In this document: positions 45,601 through 50,455 of the stretch, one piece after another
How positions within the stretch are numbered: position 1 is the first letter of the stretch
Layout: each line of letters starts with the position of its first letter
Assembly (NCBI RefSeq): GCF_047511655.1
Contig: NC_133397.1
Span: 17,633,501-17,697,500, forward strand
Reading direction: 5' to 3'
DNA length: 64,000 nt
Source: Castor canadensis
Taxonomy: Eukaryota; Chordata; Mammalia; Rodentia; Castoridae
Made by a program: the position numbers and the translations under genes
The notes under the pieces: generated by a model
What the model was told of the DNA's origin: nothing
Databases searched by the model: none
Seen by the model: the letters and a program-made list of their open reading frames with translations, nothing else

Positions 45601-47677
45601 CTGCACTGCTGGTAATCTATGGTTCATGAAATTTTCTGTAGCAGATGACTTCTCACCATTGTGGCTGACTTACAAACTGAGGGGTCATCTTAGCACTTTG
45701 AGGTTACAGCAATCCTAAAATGTTCTGGAAACTCTCAGAAGGTCCAGTGCTGGACACCTGGTGGAGCAGGGCTGGGTCAAGCCCTGGGTTTCAGGTTCCT
45801 CCAATCCCATCTTCCCTACCTTGCAGTTGATCTTGGTGGCACTTCTTGAATCAGCAGTCCCAGGGACTCCACTGGAACTCTCAGCTTCATAGTTGTACAT
45901 GTACTTACGGAGGTGTTTGAATCGTGTTGCATCTTCTAAAATGAGAAATAAGTCAGTCACACAGCTGAAATAACTCCCAAGGGCAGTCATTTCTGGGCTG
46001 AGAGGGTCATAGCATAATAAAAAATGGTAATTGAACTCAAATTATTATTATTATTTATTAGAAAATAAATAATTGAACAGGGGAACTACATTGTGACATT
46101 TACATACGTGCATGCAATATATCTTAATTAGTGATTCACCTCCCCATCATTCTTCCTCAGCCCCCTCTTCTTAGAATTATTTAAACAGGTTTCATTGTGC
46201 TATTTTCATACATGTATGCATAGTACATGGACCATATTTCTCTCCTTCACCATCTCCATTTACCCTGCCCCTCCTACTGGTACTCACCCTCAGACAGGAC
46301 CTATTTTACCTTCCTGTCCTTCGTTTTCTAAAATATATCATTATTTTTAATGGACTTTGCTTTGTACTTAATTGTTCTTTATAGATTTAATTTCTTCATT
46401 ATGCTTTTTGCTGAGACTGATATTTAAATTAGCTGGGATTCCTTGAATATATCATATGAGGTACAGGGAATAGAGTGTCAAGTATAAATAAAGAGGCTCT
46501 GAAAATCAGAAGAAGAGACATTAAACAAAGGGATAGTGCTAGTTCTGATGCTTTCTCGGGTTGGAAATACCATCATTCTGTGACTCTTTTCTGGTTATAC
46601 TAAATGCTTTATGCCAAGTTCATTAAGCACTAGGAATTTATGATCCCCCCTCCCCCAAGAAAAAATTTCTGGAAGAACTTTATGAACAATTTGAGAGAAA
46701 TAGCTGGGTCACGAGCCCAGGTGGAGTGATGCCATATGACCACCAGATGGCGGTGCTGCCCCGTCGGAAGAGAAGCCAGGGCTGGAACACCTAGAACACC
46801 GAGTACCGCTTCAAGGCCGGCTCCTCTGAAGCCAAGGGGTCAGGTAAATACCGACGGTGGGGGGCAGAATTTCTGCACAAAGGTTAAAGTCAGCATTTCC
46901 TCATCCTCACACCAGGAATCAATGATTAGTCACTGATAAACAGGGCAGCGATGAATCTTCAAAGTGTTCACGGGCAAACAGAGTGACAGTCCCTTCCCTG
47001 CCCTACATCCAGGTCAAGTATTGGGACAGCACAGACAGGCAGGCAGAAGAGGGCTGAGATTCCTTGGGAGAGGACTGAGGCCCAAAGCACTTGTTTCCTG
47101 GGATCAGAGCAGTGCAGACCAATCTTACAACCACACTGCTATATAGGGAGAGAGGGGGGCTCTTAGTGACCAGAGGTGCAAAGGACCAGCTGGGGGCCGA
47201 GGGGGAGAGAGGAGAAAGGCCTTACTTGGACAGCTCGGGCTCACATTTTCCAGTACTTCGTCTTCTGTAAGAAAAGGAGAAACAAAACTGGCTTTTCTCC
47301 CATGTCGGAGCTGACAAGGCGGACCTCTGCACAAGTCTTACTTTTCAGGTCAGAAATCGGTTCTGGAGAACCCATTCTCCACTTCCCCACCTCCCTTTTG
47401 CTGTCCCCATCCTGAGCCTGAAGGAGTCATCAGCTAGTCCTGGCCCCCATCACCGGTGGACCCTGTGGCTGTCCTCCCTCTGACCAGGCCCAAGCTGGCC
47501 CAGCTATCTCCTTGTCTCGAACTTCCCCTTCCTCTGGTTTCGTTGTGGACCGATGCCACAGCCCCGCACCCTGACCCGACCCCTCCAGCACTCACGGGCC
47601 CGGACGCTGGCGTCCAGGAGCAGCAGCAGCAGCGGCAGCAGCAGCAGCGGCAGCAGCGCGGGCCTTGGAGGGCCCAT
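12042..47677 (-). CDS. APOB: Apolipoprotein B (apoB-100/apoB-48), complete 29-exon coding region
   Basis: Secreted non-exchangeable scaffold of VLDL, LDL and chylomicrons. It is lipidated in the ER with microsomal triglyceride transfer protein, and apoB-100 is the LDL-receptor ligand. Joining the 29 exons gives 13,500 nt and 4,499 residues. Visible layout: signal peptide 1-27; vitellogenin-like lipid-transfer (beta-alpha-1) domain to about residue 1000; amphipathic beta domain; alpha domain spanning the editing codon 2180; second beta domain with receptor sites A (3174-3185) and B (3310-3318); C-terminal alpha domain from about 3955. Exons are numbered as in human, and most sizes equal the human sizes I remember (82, 39, 116, 146, 154, 156, 125, 86 and so on). 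Differences from human: about 76 codons net lost in exon 26, one gained in exon 28, about 11 gained in exon 29. No internal stop or frameshift was found. Expression is expected in liver and intestine. Confidence 0.98.
14602..14788 (-). CDS. APOB: APOB exon 28
   Basis: 187 nt, residues 3892-3954, one codon longer than in human. Encodes [20 protein letters not shown] and [20 protein letters not shown]. Acceptor TTTCAG. The donor is non-GT: CAG|GCAAGT. It is required for frame; the nearest GT four bases on would break the frame. Confidence 0.93.
14892..15006 (-). CDS. APOB: APOB exon 27
   Basis: 115 nt, residues 3854-3892, same size as human. Encodes [38 protein letters not shown]. Acceptor TACAG|TTGTGG, donor TTTTG|GTATGA. 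Confidence 0.95.
15155..15236 (-). repeat. ID-like SINE, antisense (intron 26)
   Basis: Poly-T followed by GCTAGGGATCAAACCCAGGG and CTCTACCATTGAGCTACA, the complement of the tRNA-derived ID element. Confidence 0.85.
15263..15414 (+). repeat. B1 SINE (intron 26)
   Basis: GGGCATGGTGGCCCACACCT, ATAATCCCAGCACTCAGGAG, GTCTACATAGTGAGACACTG and an A-rich tail: a rodent B1 element derived from 7SL RNA. Confidence 0.9.
15646..22989 (-). CDS. APOB: APOB exon 26, giant central exon
   Basis: 7,344 nt in one uninterrupted frame, residues 1406-3854 (human exon about 7,572 nt). It covers amphipathic beta strands, the alpha domain (for example [20 protein letters not shown] at the editing site) and the second beta domain with receptor-binding basic clusters. 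Acceptor GTTAG|GATCTGG, donor AATG|GTAAGG. The Arg equivalent to human R3500 (precursor residue 3451, codon 16853-16855) is kept, and so is that of R3531; human R3480 is Gln here. About 77 human residues are missing after residue 3210, and one extra residue occurs in [11 protein letters not shown]. Confidence 0.98.
17252..17278 (-). other. APOB: LDL-receptor-binding site B (RLTRRRGLK)
   Basis: Residues 3310-3318, equivalent to human mature 3359-3367 (RLTRKRGLK). The basic cluster is intact, with Lys to Arg as a conservative change. This is the principal receptor-binding segment in human apoB-100. Confidence 0.93.
17651..17686 (-). other. APOB: LDL-receptor-binding site A ([12 protein letters not shown])
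   Basis: Residues 3174-3185 of the precursor, equivalent to human mature 3147-3158. Human reads KKNKHRHS, so one His is replaced by Asp, lowering the positive charge of this heparin/receptor-binding cluster. It lies 25 codons before the exon-26 deletion. Confidence 0.9.
20653..20668 (-). promoter_or_regulatory. APOB: ApoB-48 mRNA editing site and mooring sequence
   Basis: The codon CAA at 20666-20668 (C at 20668) is coding nucleotide 6538, residue Gln2180. C-to-U deamination by the APOBEC1 complex would give UAA and a 2,179-residue apoB-48 precursor. The mooring sequence TGATCAGTATA lies at 20653-20663 with the usual short spacer, and the flanks are AT-rich. The site is identical to the human one over CAATTTGATCAGTATATTAA. 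Whether editing occurs in liver as well as gut cannot be seen here. Confidence 0.95.
23459..23832 (-). CDS. APOB: APOB exon 25
   Basis: 374 nt, residues 1281-1406. Encodes [60 protein letters not shown] and [17 protein letters not shown]. Acceptor TTTCAG, donor AAG|GTGAGC. Confidence 0.97.
24024..24169 (-). CDS. APOB: APOB exon 24
   Basis: 146 nt, residues 1233-1281. Encodes [39 protein letters not shown]. Acceptor TTGTAG, donor AAAAG|GTAAAA. No long open frame marks it; it was recognised from homology. Confidence 0.95.
24591..24778 (-). CDS. APOB: APOB exon 23
   Basis: 188 nt, residues 1170-1232. Encodes [39 protein letters not shown] and [14 protein letters not shown]. Acceptor TTTCAG, donor GTT|GTAAGT. 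Confidence 0.97.
24901..25076 (-). CDS. APOB: APOB exon 22
   Basis: 176 nt, residues 1111-1170. Encodes [39 protein letters not shown] and [19 protein letters not shown]. Acceptor AATAG, donor ATG|GTATGT. Confidence 0.97.
25621..25831 (-). CDS. APOB: APOB exon 21
   Basis: 211 nt, residues 1041-1111. Encodes [39 protein letters not shown] and [16 protein letters not shown]. Donor AAG|GTAAGG. Confidence 0.97.
26480..26990 (+). repeat. L2 LINE fragment (intron 20)
   Basis: CCATGGCTTCTTATTTCATT, CATCAGGGCCTTGCACCTGC, TTTCCACATGGTTTAATCC and the following pyrimidine-rich body match the L2 3' region. Ends approximate. Intron 20 is 25832-27119. Confidence 0.7.
27120..27241 (-). CDS. APOB: APOB exon 20
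   Basis: 122 nt, residues 1000-1041. Encodes [20 protein letters not shown] and [14 protein letters not shown]. Acceptor TTCAG, donor AAG|GTGAGT. Start of the first amphipathic beta domain. Confidence 0.96.
27610..27647 (+). repeat. Homopolymer of 38 adenines (intron 19)
   Basis: Uninterrupted run of A on the plus strand (T on the transcribed sense strand), between exons 19 and 20. No obvious SINE body is attached on its left. Confidence 0.97.
27867..28049 (-). CDS. APOB: APOB exon 19
   Basis: 183 nt, residues 939-1000. Encodes [40 protein letters not shown] and [11 protein letters not shown]. The human CKQVF reads CKPFF here. Acceptor CACCAG, donor AG|GTGAGA. Confidence 0.95.
28240..28385 (-). 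repeat. MIR remnant (intron 18)
   Basis: Antisense MIR-like core: TTACCTTTAATCTCCATCAC and TTTACAGAGGACACAGAGGT. Ends approximate. Confidence 0.55.
29230..30110 (+). repeat. L2 LINE fragment (intron 18)
   Basis: Includes CTTTGCCTGGACATTCACTG, AGTATTCCCTCAATTCCACA and GTACATAATAGGCAATTAAA, the usual L2 3' landmarks. Fills much of the intron between exons 18 and 19. Confidence 0.65.
30645..30856 (-). CDS. APOB: APOB exon 18
   Basis: 212 nt, residues 869-939. Encodes [40 protein letters not shown] and [16 protein letters not shown]. Donor AG|GTAATC; a 2.6-kb intron with an L2 element follows. Confidence 0.97.
31311..31478 (-). CDS. APOB: APOB exon 17
   Basis: 168 nt, residues 813-868. Encodes [20 protein letters not shown] and [12 protein letters not shown]. 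Acceptor TTGCAG, donor AAT|GTAAGA. Confidence 0.97.
31739..31808 (+). repeat. Polypyrimidine tract (TTCC/CT)n (intron 16)
   Basis: About 70 bases of nearly pure C and T in TTCC and CTCC units, abutting an antisense ID element. Confidence 0.9.
31809..31885 (-). repeat. ID-like SINE, antisense (intron 16)
   Basis: GAGTGCTGGGGATTGAACCT, GGCAAGTGCTCTACCATTGA, GCTACTTCCCAG: the complement of an ID element. Its oligo-A tail lies toward the polypyrimidine tract. Confidence 0.9.
32311..32502 (-). CDS. APOB: APOB exon 16
   Basis: 192 nt, residues 749-812. Encodes [35 protein letters not shown] and HTLQGIPQM. Acceptor CCCAG, donor ATG|GTAAGT. Confidence 0.97.
33130..33430. repeat. MER5-like DNA-transposon remnant interrupted by L1
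   Basis: The left part reads AGGAGTCTTACTAAAATG and the right part CTGATTCACTAGGTCCTGG then TCTAACAAGCTTTCA, together like the interior of a MER5-type hAT element. The L1 tail sits inside. Confidence 0.45.
33170..33351 (+). mobile_element. 5'-truncated L1 3' end (intron 15)
   Basis: TGTATTTGATCAAAGTATAT, ACAATTAATATATGCTA and an A-rich end resemble rodent L1 3' tails. Flanked by AGGTTCT at 33163-33169 and 33352-33358, a likely target-site duplication, and it splits a MER5-like element. Confidence 0.6.
33987..34163 (-). CDS. APOB: APOB exon 15
   Basis: 177 nt, residues 690-748. Encodes [38 protein letters not shown] and [12 protein letters not shown], nearly identical to human. Donor CAG|GTATGT. 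Confidence 0.97.
34290..34430 (-). repeat. Probable MIR remnant (intron 14)
   Basis: MIR-like antisense pattern ATCTCATTAGAATCTTGAAG and a following segment with TAAATAATTGGGGTTCAAAC. Weak. Confidence 0.35.
34581..34818 (-). CDS. APOB: APOB exon 14
   Basis: 238 nt, residues 610-689. Encodes [36 protein letters not shown] and [10 protein letters not shown]. Acceptor ATCTAG, donor GAG|GTATGC. Confidence 0.97.
35101..35312 (-). CDS. APOB: APOB exon 13
   Basis: 212 nt, residues 540-610. Encodes [40 protein letters not shown] and [20 protein letters not shown]. Acceptor CTACAG, donor GA|GTAAGT. Confidence 0.96.
36016..36162 (-). CDS. APOB: APOB exon 12
   Basis: 147 nt, residues 491-539. Encodes [19 protein letters not shown] and [18 protein letters not shown], the helical superhelix. 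Donor GAG|GTAAAG. Confidence 0.97.
36274..36391 (-). CDS. APOB: APOB exon 11
   Basis: 118 nt, residues 451-490. Encodes [20 protein letters not shown] and [13 protein letters not shown]. Acceptor CCATAG, donor AGG|GTACAT, the weakest-looking GT donor of the gene. Confidence 0.96.
36609..36836 (-). CDS. APOB: APOB exon 10
   Basis: 228 nt, residues 375-451. Encodes [19 protein letters not shown] and [18 protein letters not shown]. The CGQPQC pair is kept. Acceptor TCTCAG, donor AA|GTGAGT. Confidence 0.97.
37564..37783 (-). CDS. APOB: APOB exon 9
   Basis: 220 nt, residues 302-375. Encodes [20 protein letters not shown] and [15 protein letters not shown], opening the helical part of the lipid-transfer domain. 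The first residues read AEQV against TKKM of human. Donor AG|GTAATG. Confidence 0.96.
37890..38115 (-). repeat. MIR element (intron 8)
   Basis: AAAGGGAACTAAGGCCCAGA, CCCAAGATCACTCGGGACCT and GCAGAGCTAGTACAGAATCC are the antisense MIR core and flank. Confidence 0.7.
38469..38551 (+). repeat. ID-like tRNA-derived SINE (intron 8)
   Basis: GGCACCTGCTTAGCAAGTTC and GACCCTGAGTTCAACCCCC followed by an A run: diverged ID-like element, not a tRNA gene. Confidence 0.8.
38950..39035 (-). CDS. APOB: APOB exon 8
   Basis: 86 nt, residues 273-302. Encodes [20 protein letters not shown] and NSRFFGEG. Residues MMTH replace MVAQ of human. Acceptor ACCAG, donor AAG|GTAAGA. Confidence 0.95.
39714..39838 (-). 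CDS. APOB: APOB exon 7
   Basis: 125 nt, residues 232-273. Encodes [20 protein letters not shown] and [14 protein letters not shown]. Acceptor CATAG, donor AA|GTAAGT. Conserved cysteines retained. Confidence 0.96.
41184..41339 (-). CDS. APOB: APOB exon 6
   Basis: 156 nt, residues 180-231. Encodes [18 protein letters not shown], then [10 protein letters not shown], and ends LALIKGL. Conserved glycosylation-type NCS and paired cysteines. Donor CTG|GTGAGT. Confidence 0.97.
42010..42163 (-). CDS. APOB: APOB exon 5
   Basis: 154 nt, residues 128-179. Encodes [20 protein letters not shown] and [11 protein letters not shown], typical of the lipovitellin-like barrel. Acceptor TACAG, donor ATG|GTGAGA. 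Confidence 0.97.
42500..43090 (+). mobile_element. Decayed L1 3' region (intron 4)
   Basis: AACAATGTTGAAATAAACAT, CTAGCAGCAGTGCATGAGAA, GTAATATTCATTTGCATTTC: the conserved L1 3' order of landmarks. No open frame survives. Ends approximate. Confidence 0.6.
43397..43496 (+). repeat. ID-like tRNA-derived SINE (intron 4)
   Basis: GGCTGGTGAAGTGGCTCAAG, GTAAGAGCACCTGCCTAGGA, GAGTTCAAATCCCAGTACC, then a C run and A-rich tail. Confidence 0.9.
44284..44429 (-). CDS. APOB: APOB exon 4
   Basis: 146 nt, residues 80-128. Encodes [18 protein letters not shown], then [16 protein letters not shown], and ends AAMSR. Acceptor TTTCAG, donor AG|GTAAGG. Confidence 0.97.
44910..45096. mobile_element. Short hAT-like DNA transposon remnant (intron 3)
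   Basis: Imperfect terminal inverted repeats (CAGTACTATTCAA and TTGACAGTAC) enclose the palindrome-rich body GGTGGCTACTGGGACTTGAA and AGCCACATGTGGCT. Typical of a mammalian-wide non-autonomous element; family name not asserted. Confidence 0.6.
45252..45441 (+). repeat. Composite B1-like + ID-like SINE (intron 3)
   Basis: Left half GGTGGCTCACGCCTGTAATC and GAGGTTCGAAGCCAGCCTGG, joined by ACCCTATCTCGAAAACCC to a shortened ID-like half (GGGCTGGTGGAATGGTTCAA), with a short A-rich end. The composite is the main hint to a castorimorph rodent. Confidence 0.9.
45820..45935 (-). CDS. APOB: APOB exon 3
   Basis: 116 nt, residues 41-79. Contains the conserved stretch [19 protein letters not shown] and NCKV. 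Acceptor TTTTAG, donor AAG|GTAGGG. Part of the N-terminal beta-barrel of the vitellogenin-like domain. Confidence 0.96.
46063..46340 (-). mobile_element. L1 3' UTR fragment, antisense (intron 2)
   Basis: ACATTGTGACATTTACATAC, TACTGGTACTCACCCTCAGA, CAGGACCTATTTTACCTTCC parallel the fragments at 60125 and 62099, so it belongs to the same L1 lineage. Confidence 0.65.
46870..46945. promoter_or_regulatory. APOB: Candidate intron-2 liver enhancer core
   Basis: Within intron 2 (45936-47225), CAAAGGTTAAAGTCA (46878-46892) resembles an HNF4/nuclear-receptor site, and TGATAAACA (46934-46942) resembles a FOXA (HNF3) site. The cluster is about 0.9 kb below the inferred transcription start, inside the interval reported for the human second-intron enhancer (roughly +621 to +1064). 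Function is inferred from motifs and position only. Confidence 0.45.
47226..47264 (-). CDS. APOB: APOB exon 2
   Basis: 39 nt, too short to stand out as an open frame. Acceptor TTACAG, donor A|GTAAGG. Encodes [13 protein letters not shown] (residues 28-40), the mature N-terminus with the first conserved cysteine. The first residue is Gln where human has Glu. Confidence 0.93.
47596..47677 (-). CDS. APOB: APOB exon 1, coding part (signal peptide)
   Basis: 82 nt encoding residues 1-27 plus one base. It has the form of a leucine-rich signal peptide, beginning MGPPRPALL and ending SVRA, the expected cleavage point. The leucine core is coded by CTG-type triplets. Donor is C|GTGAGT. Length equals the human exon. 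Confidence 0.95.
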
Positions 47678-47805
47678 GGCTGACCCGCAGGTGGGGTGGC
47701 TTCCTAGCTGCGGCCTGGCCACGGCCTGGCGCCGCTGCTGGCTCCCGGGGCTCCTCGAGACGGCTCTGGGGTGGGCACCGGCTCCGCAGCTGGCACAGTG
47801 GAAAT
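47678..47805 (-). other. APOB: APOB 5' untranslated region (exon 1 leader)
   Basis: GC-rich stretch between the TATA box and the ATG. The transcription start is inferred about 25-30 bases below the TATA box and from the roughly 128-nt human leader, so the upstream limit is approximate. The ATG at 47677 is chosen because it opens the recognisable MGPPRPALL signal peptide. An upstream in-frame ATG at 47830 overlaps the TATA region and would not be transcribed. Confidence 0.7.
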
Positions 47806-47828
47806 GTCTGGGCGCGCGCAAGCGCTCC

Positions 47829-47835
47829 ATTTATA
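47829..47835 (-). promoter_or_regulatory. APOB: APOB TATA box
   Basis: The minus strand reads TATAAAT in the context CCTATAAATGG, as in the human APOB promoter. It lies about 150 bp upstream of the start codon, a fit for a leader of about 128 nt. Confidence 0.85.
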
Positions 47836-47856
47836 GGAGGCCCTGGCTTAAGGAGA

Positions 47857-47878
47857 ATTGCAAAAGGTTCAAAGGGCA
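47857..47878 (-). promoter_or_regulatory. APOB: Proximal HNF4 (DR1) and C/EBP sites of the APOB promoter
   Basis: The plus strand carries AGGTTCAAAGGGCA at 47865-47878, a direct repeat of nuclear-receptor half sites spaced by one base, as bound by HNF4. Directly adjoining is ATTGCAAA at 47857-47864, a C/EBP-type site. Order and spacing from the TATA box match the human liver/intestine control element between about -86 and -50. Binding itself is inferred. Confidence 0.8.
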
Positions 47879-47880
47879 CA

Positions 47881-49867
47881 TCCCTGGCCTGTTTGCTTTT
47901 CCACACAGATTTTTGTCTCTAAGCGGAAAGGAGGGGCCTGGTAGGGGTCCTTACTTCAGAGCCAGCTGCAGCCATCCGGGGCTTTCCTCGGGCCTGAACT
48001 TTTCTGCTAGGGTCTCTGACAGTGGGCGGTGGGCTTATTGCCTGAGAAGCTGCCCTGACTGGAGTGCCTTGGGGGATGACTAGCTACAGGGAGAACACCC
48101 ACCCTCCTCCTGCTCTGACTTTGGAGCCCTTTAGAGAGCCAGTCCTTAACGTCCCTGCCTGCACATCTTCCTAAGTTCTTTCCCTTTGGTGGAGGTAGGG
48201 TTTGCATAGACAGTCCAGTCCTGATCAGCGCCTGTGGCTATTGGAGGGGAAGAGAGAGAGAAAGGGAAACCAAGGTGGTCTGGTGAGTGAGGGCACTGGC
48301 CCAGTCACAGTGTGATTCCAGTTGCCTACAACCCAGTGAGGAGGGGCCTTTGGAGAAGACCAGCCCTCTAGGGCCCACCCCTGGGTCGGATCTTCTTGGG
48401 AAATTGAGGAGAGAGGCTATTCCTTCAGTTTCTTCCAGTGTCCTGCAGGCCAATAAAGAGAAGGCAGAGGAGAGAAGTGGACACAGATATTTCCTAAGGA
48501 CAGCCTAGAATCTTCTCATGAATCTTTACTTCTCTTCCAGGTACTGTCCATGTTCCACAGGAAACGTGTGCCAGCACTCTGTTCTTCTGTCTGGCTCTAG
48601 GAACTCAGGCACTGTGTAGACAGTCACTGACCTGGGATCAACCACAAAGGGTATTAATGGGATGGGTAGATGTCTGAGCTTGGCTGTGTCCACAAGGCAC
48701 TTTATCTGGCTGGGGGAATAAGATGCATAGATAGGAATCTTCAGGTAAGTCATGAAGGTAGGGTGTAAAGAGTGCAAACCTGTGTGGGGCATCAGTGCTA
48801 GTGTGGGGCTTCATGCATACATGAAGGAGTGGGAGTCGAAGGTGGCCTAGGAGCAGTGGAGTGGATGTGAAGAGTGTGGGATACTGTAAGTATTGTCTTG
48901 GTATCAGTATTTACTGTTACAAGGTGTCAGTTTTGTTTGATTTGTAAGATATATCCAGATGTAGCAAGCTACTTGTGAAATTGTTTACATCTTCTGGTGG
49001 CATGATAGATGGTTCCAGAAGGATAAGTGCTGAAACTGTAATCTTGTATCAAGATCCCTTTGCCTTCAGAGAATATGTACCACTATGTTTGCCTTGTTCT
49101 CTGCACCCAGGCCTCCACCCGTCTCCTCGTTCAGGTGTCCTTGTCTGTAGTCACAAACTCCCTCTTGGCAGTTAACACCCCTGAGCAAGCCATTGCTTTG
49201 TGCTCAGGTATGTCTGTGTTGTTAAGGGCTGTCTACTAACAGAGATCTAAACTCAAAGCTGGCCAAACCTGTCCCAGTGCATCCAGAAAGGTCCGAAAAA
49301 GTCATTGCCCTGACATTTTATTTGCATTATCTTATGTGGATTGACTTCTCATAGGACCAACACTGTTTGTGTTTGAGGAAATGGTGCTGTTCTTATGCAT
49401 ATTCACTTCAAGGAGAATGGGCAAGAATATTTAGGTATAAAGTAATCAGAAAGAGATGGCTAACATTAATTTATAAACAATGTCTGGCCTTTCTCTGTTG
49501 GTGACAGATGGAACCAGTGTCTTATGTTAGTAGAAAGCATAAATTTTATAAACTGGGAATCAAAAATGAATCTGAGAACTCAGATGTAGGGAAAAATTGT
49601 GAGATGTTTGAATGCTTTGAACTAAACGCCAACATCTCTAAAAGAAAACCTGAGACTCTCAAGTTTTGGGATCAGCTTCCATTTCTTTTCTTATTGGCCT
49701 TTGGAAAGTATCGTCTGGGCTAGTGTTCAGCCTCTGTACTTATTCTCCCACAGGGTCCAGCACACAAGTACCAGAGAGTAGATGTTACATTACCGAGCTA
49801 ACTTAAGTACACACAGGAATACTATAAGCATTCATGTGTAGCTTTTTCTTAAATTACAACAATCCAG
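47881..49867. other. APOB upstream region, no gene seen
   Basis: No recognised exon or repeat. Distal APOB regulatory elements could lie here but no site cluster was convincing. Confidence 0.6.
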
Positions 49868-49962
49868 GGCTGGTAGAGTGGCTTAAGCAGTAAGAGCACC
49901 TGCCTAGTAAGCATGAGGCCCTGCGTTCAAACCGCAGTGCTACAAGGAAAAAAAAAAAAGAA
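49868..49962 (+). repeat. ID-like tRNA-derived SINE
   Basis: GGCTGGTAGAGTGGCTTAAG, AAGAGCACCTGCCTAGTAAG, CTGCGTTCAAACCGCAGTGC then poly-A. Confidence 0.9.
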
Positions 49963-50214
49963 CAAAAATCCACTTAGATCTTTTGTTGAAAGCTATTTGA
50001 AAATATTTTTGATCACAGATACCATCTTTCATCCCTTCTTTGTTAAGCAGAACTTTCTCACTTCCCTGTCCTGAACGAGTTCTAAGTTTCAAAGACCAGT
50101 ATTCAGAGAAACTTCAAATAGAATCAAGAGTCAGGAGATCTTTGGGTGAAAGCTACTCATAGAGAAGAAAAAATCCTGGTCCAGAGAGGTCAGCTGTTGT
50201 GAAGGAAACCAATA

Positions 50215-50455
50215 TGGGCTTTAGACTCAGGAAGATCTGGATTGAATCCTAGTTGGGTTTCTTGTGAGGTTTAGAACCTGGGGTAAGTGACATCAACCTC
50301 TTCAGTCTTTGTGTGGTTGCAGGATTAATGTTATCTACCTCCTAGGAATTTTACAGAGAGTTAAATAAAGCAATTATGTAAAACATAAGACATCTATCAA
50401 GATGCCTGATAAATAAAAGGCACTTGGTAAGTGGTAACCATTACCATTCCTTATG
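50215..50455 (+). repeat. MIR element
   Basis: TGGGCTTTAGACTCAGGAAG, GGATTGAATCCTAG, TATCTACCTCCTAGGAATTT and AGATGCCTGATAAATAAAAG follow the full MIR order. Confidence 0.75.

Larger units (their letters stand above)
47500..47850. other. GC-rich, CpG-containing promoter/exon 1 block
   Basis: Visibly denser in G, C and CpG than the rest of the window. It includes exon 1, the leader and the TATA region, and GC-rich frames on the opposite strand are by-products of this composition. Confidence 0.65.

Noticed and set aside
47553-48083. 176-codon open frame on the plus strand at the APOB promoter
   Set aside because: GC-rich, serine/arginine-rich product of the CpG-rich promoter read backwards; no domain and it runs across the TATA box.
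49868-49962. tRNA-like sequence with A and B box resemblance
   Set aside because: It has a poly-A tail and the same form as several other copies in the window, so it is a tRNA-derived SINE and not a tRNA gene.
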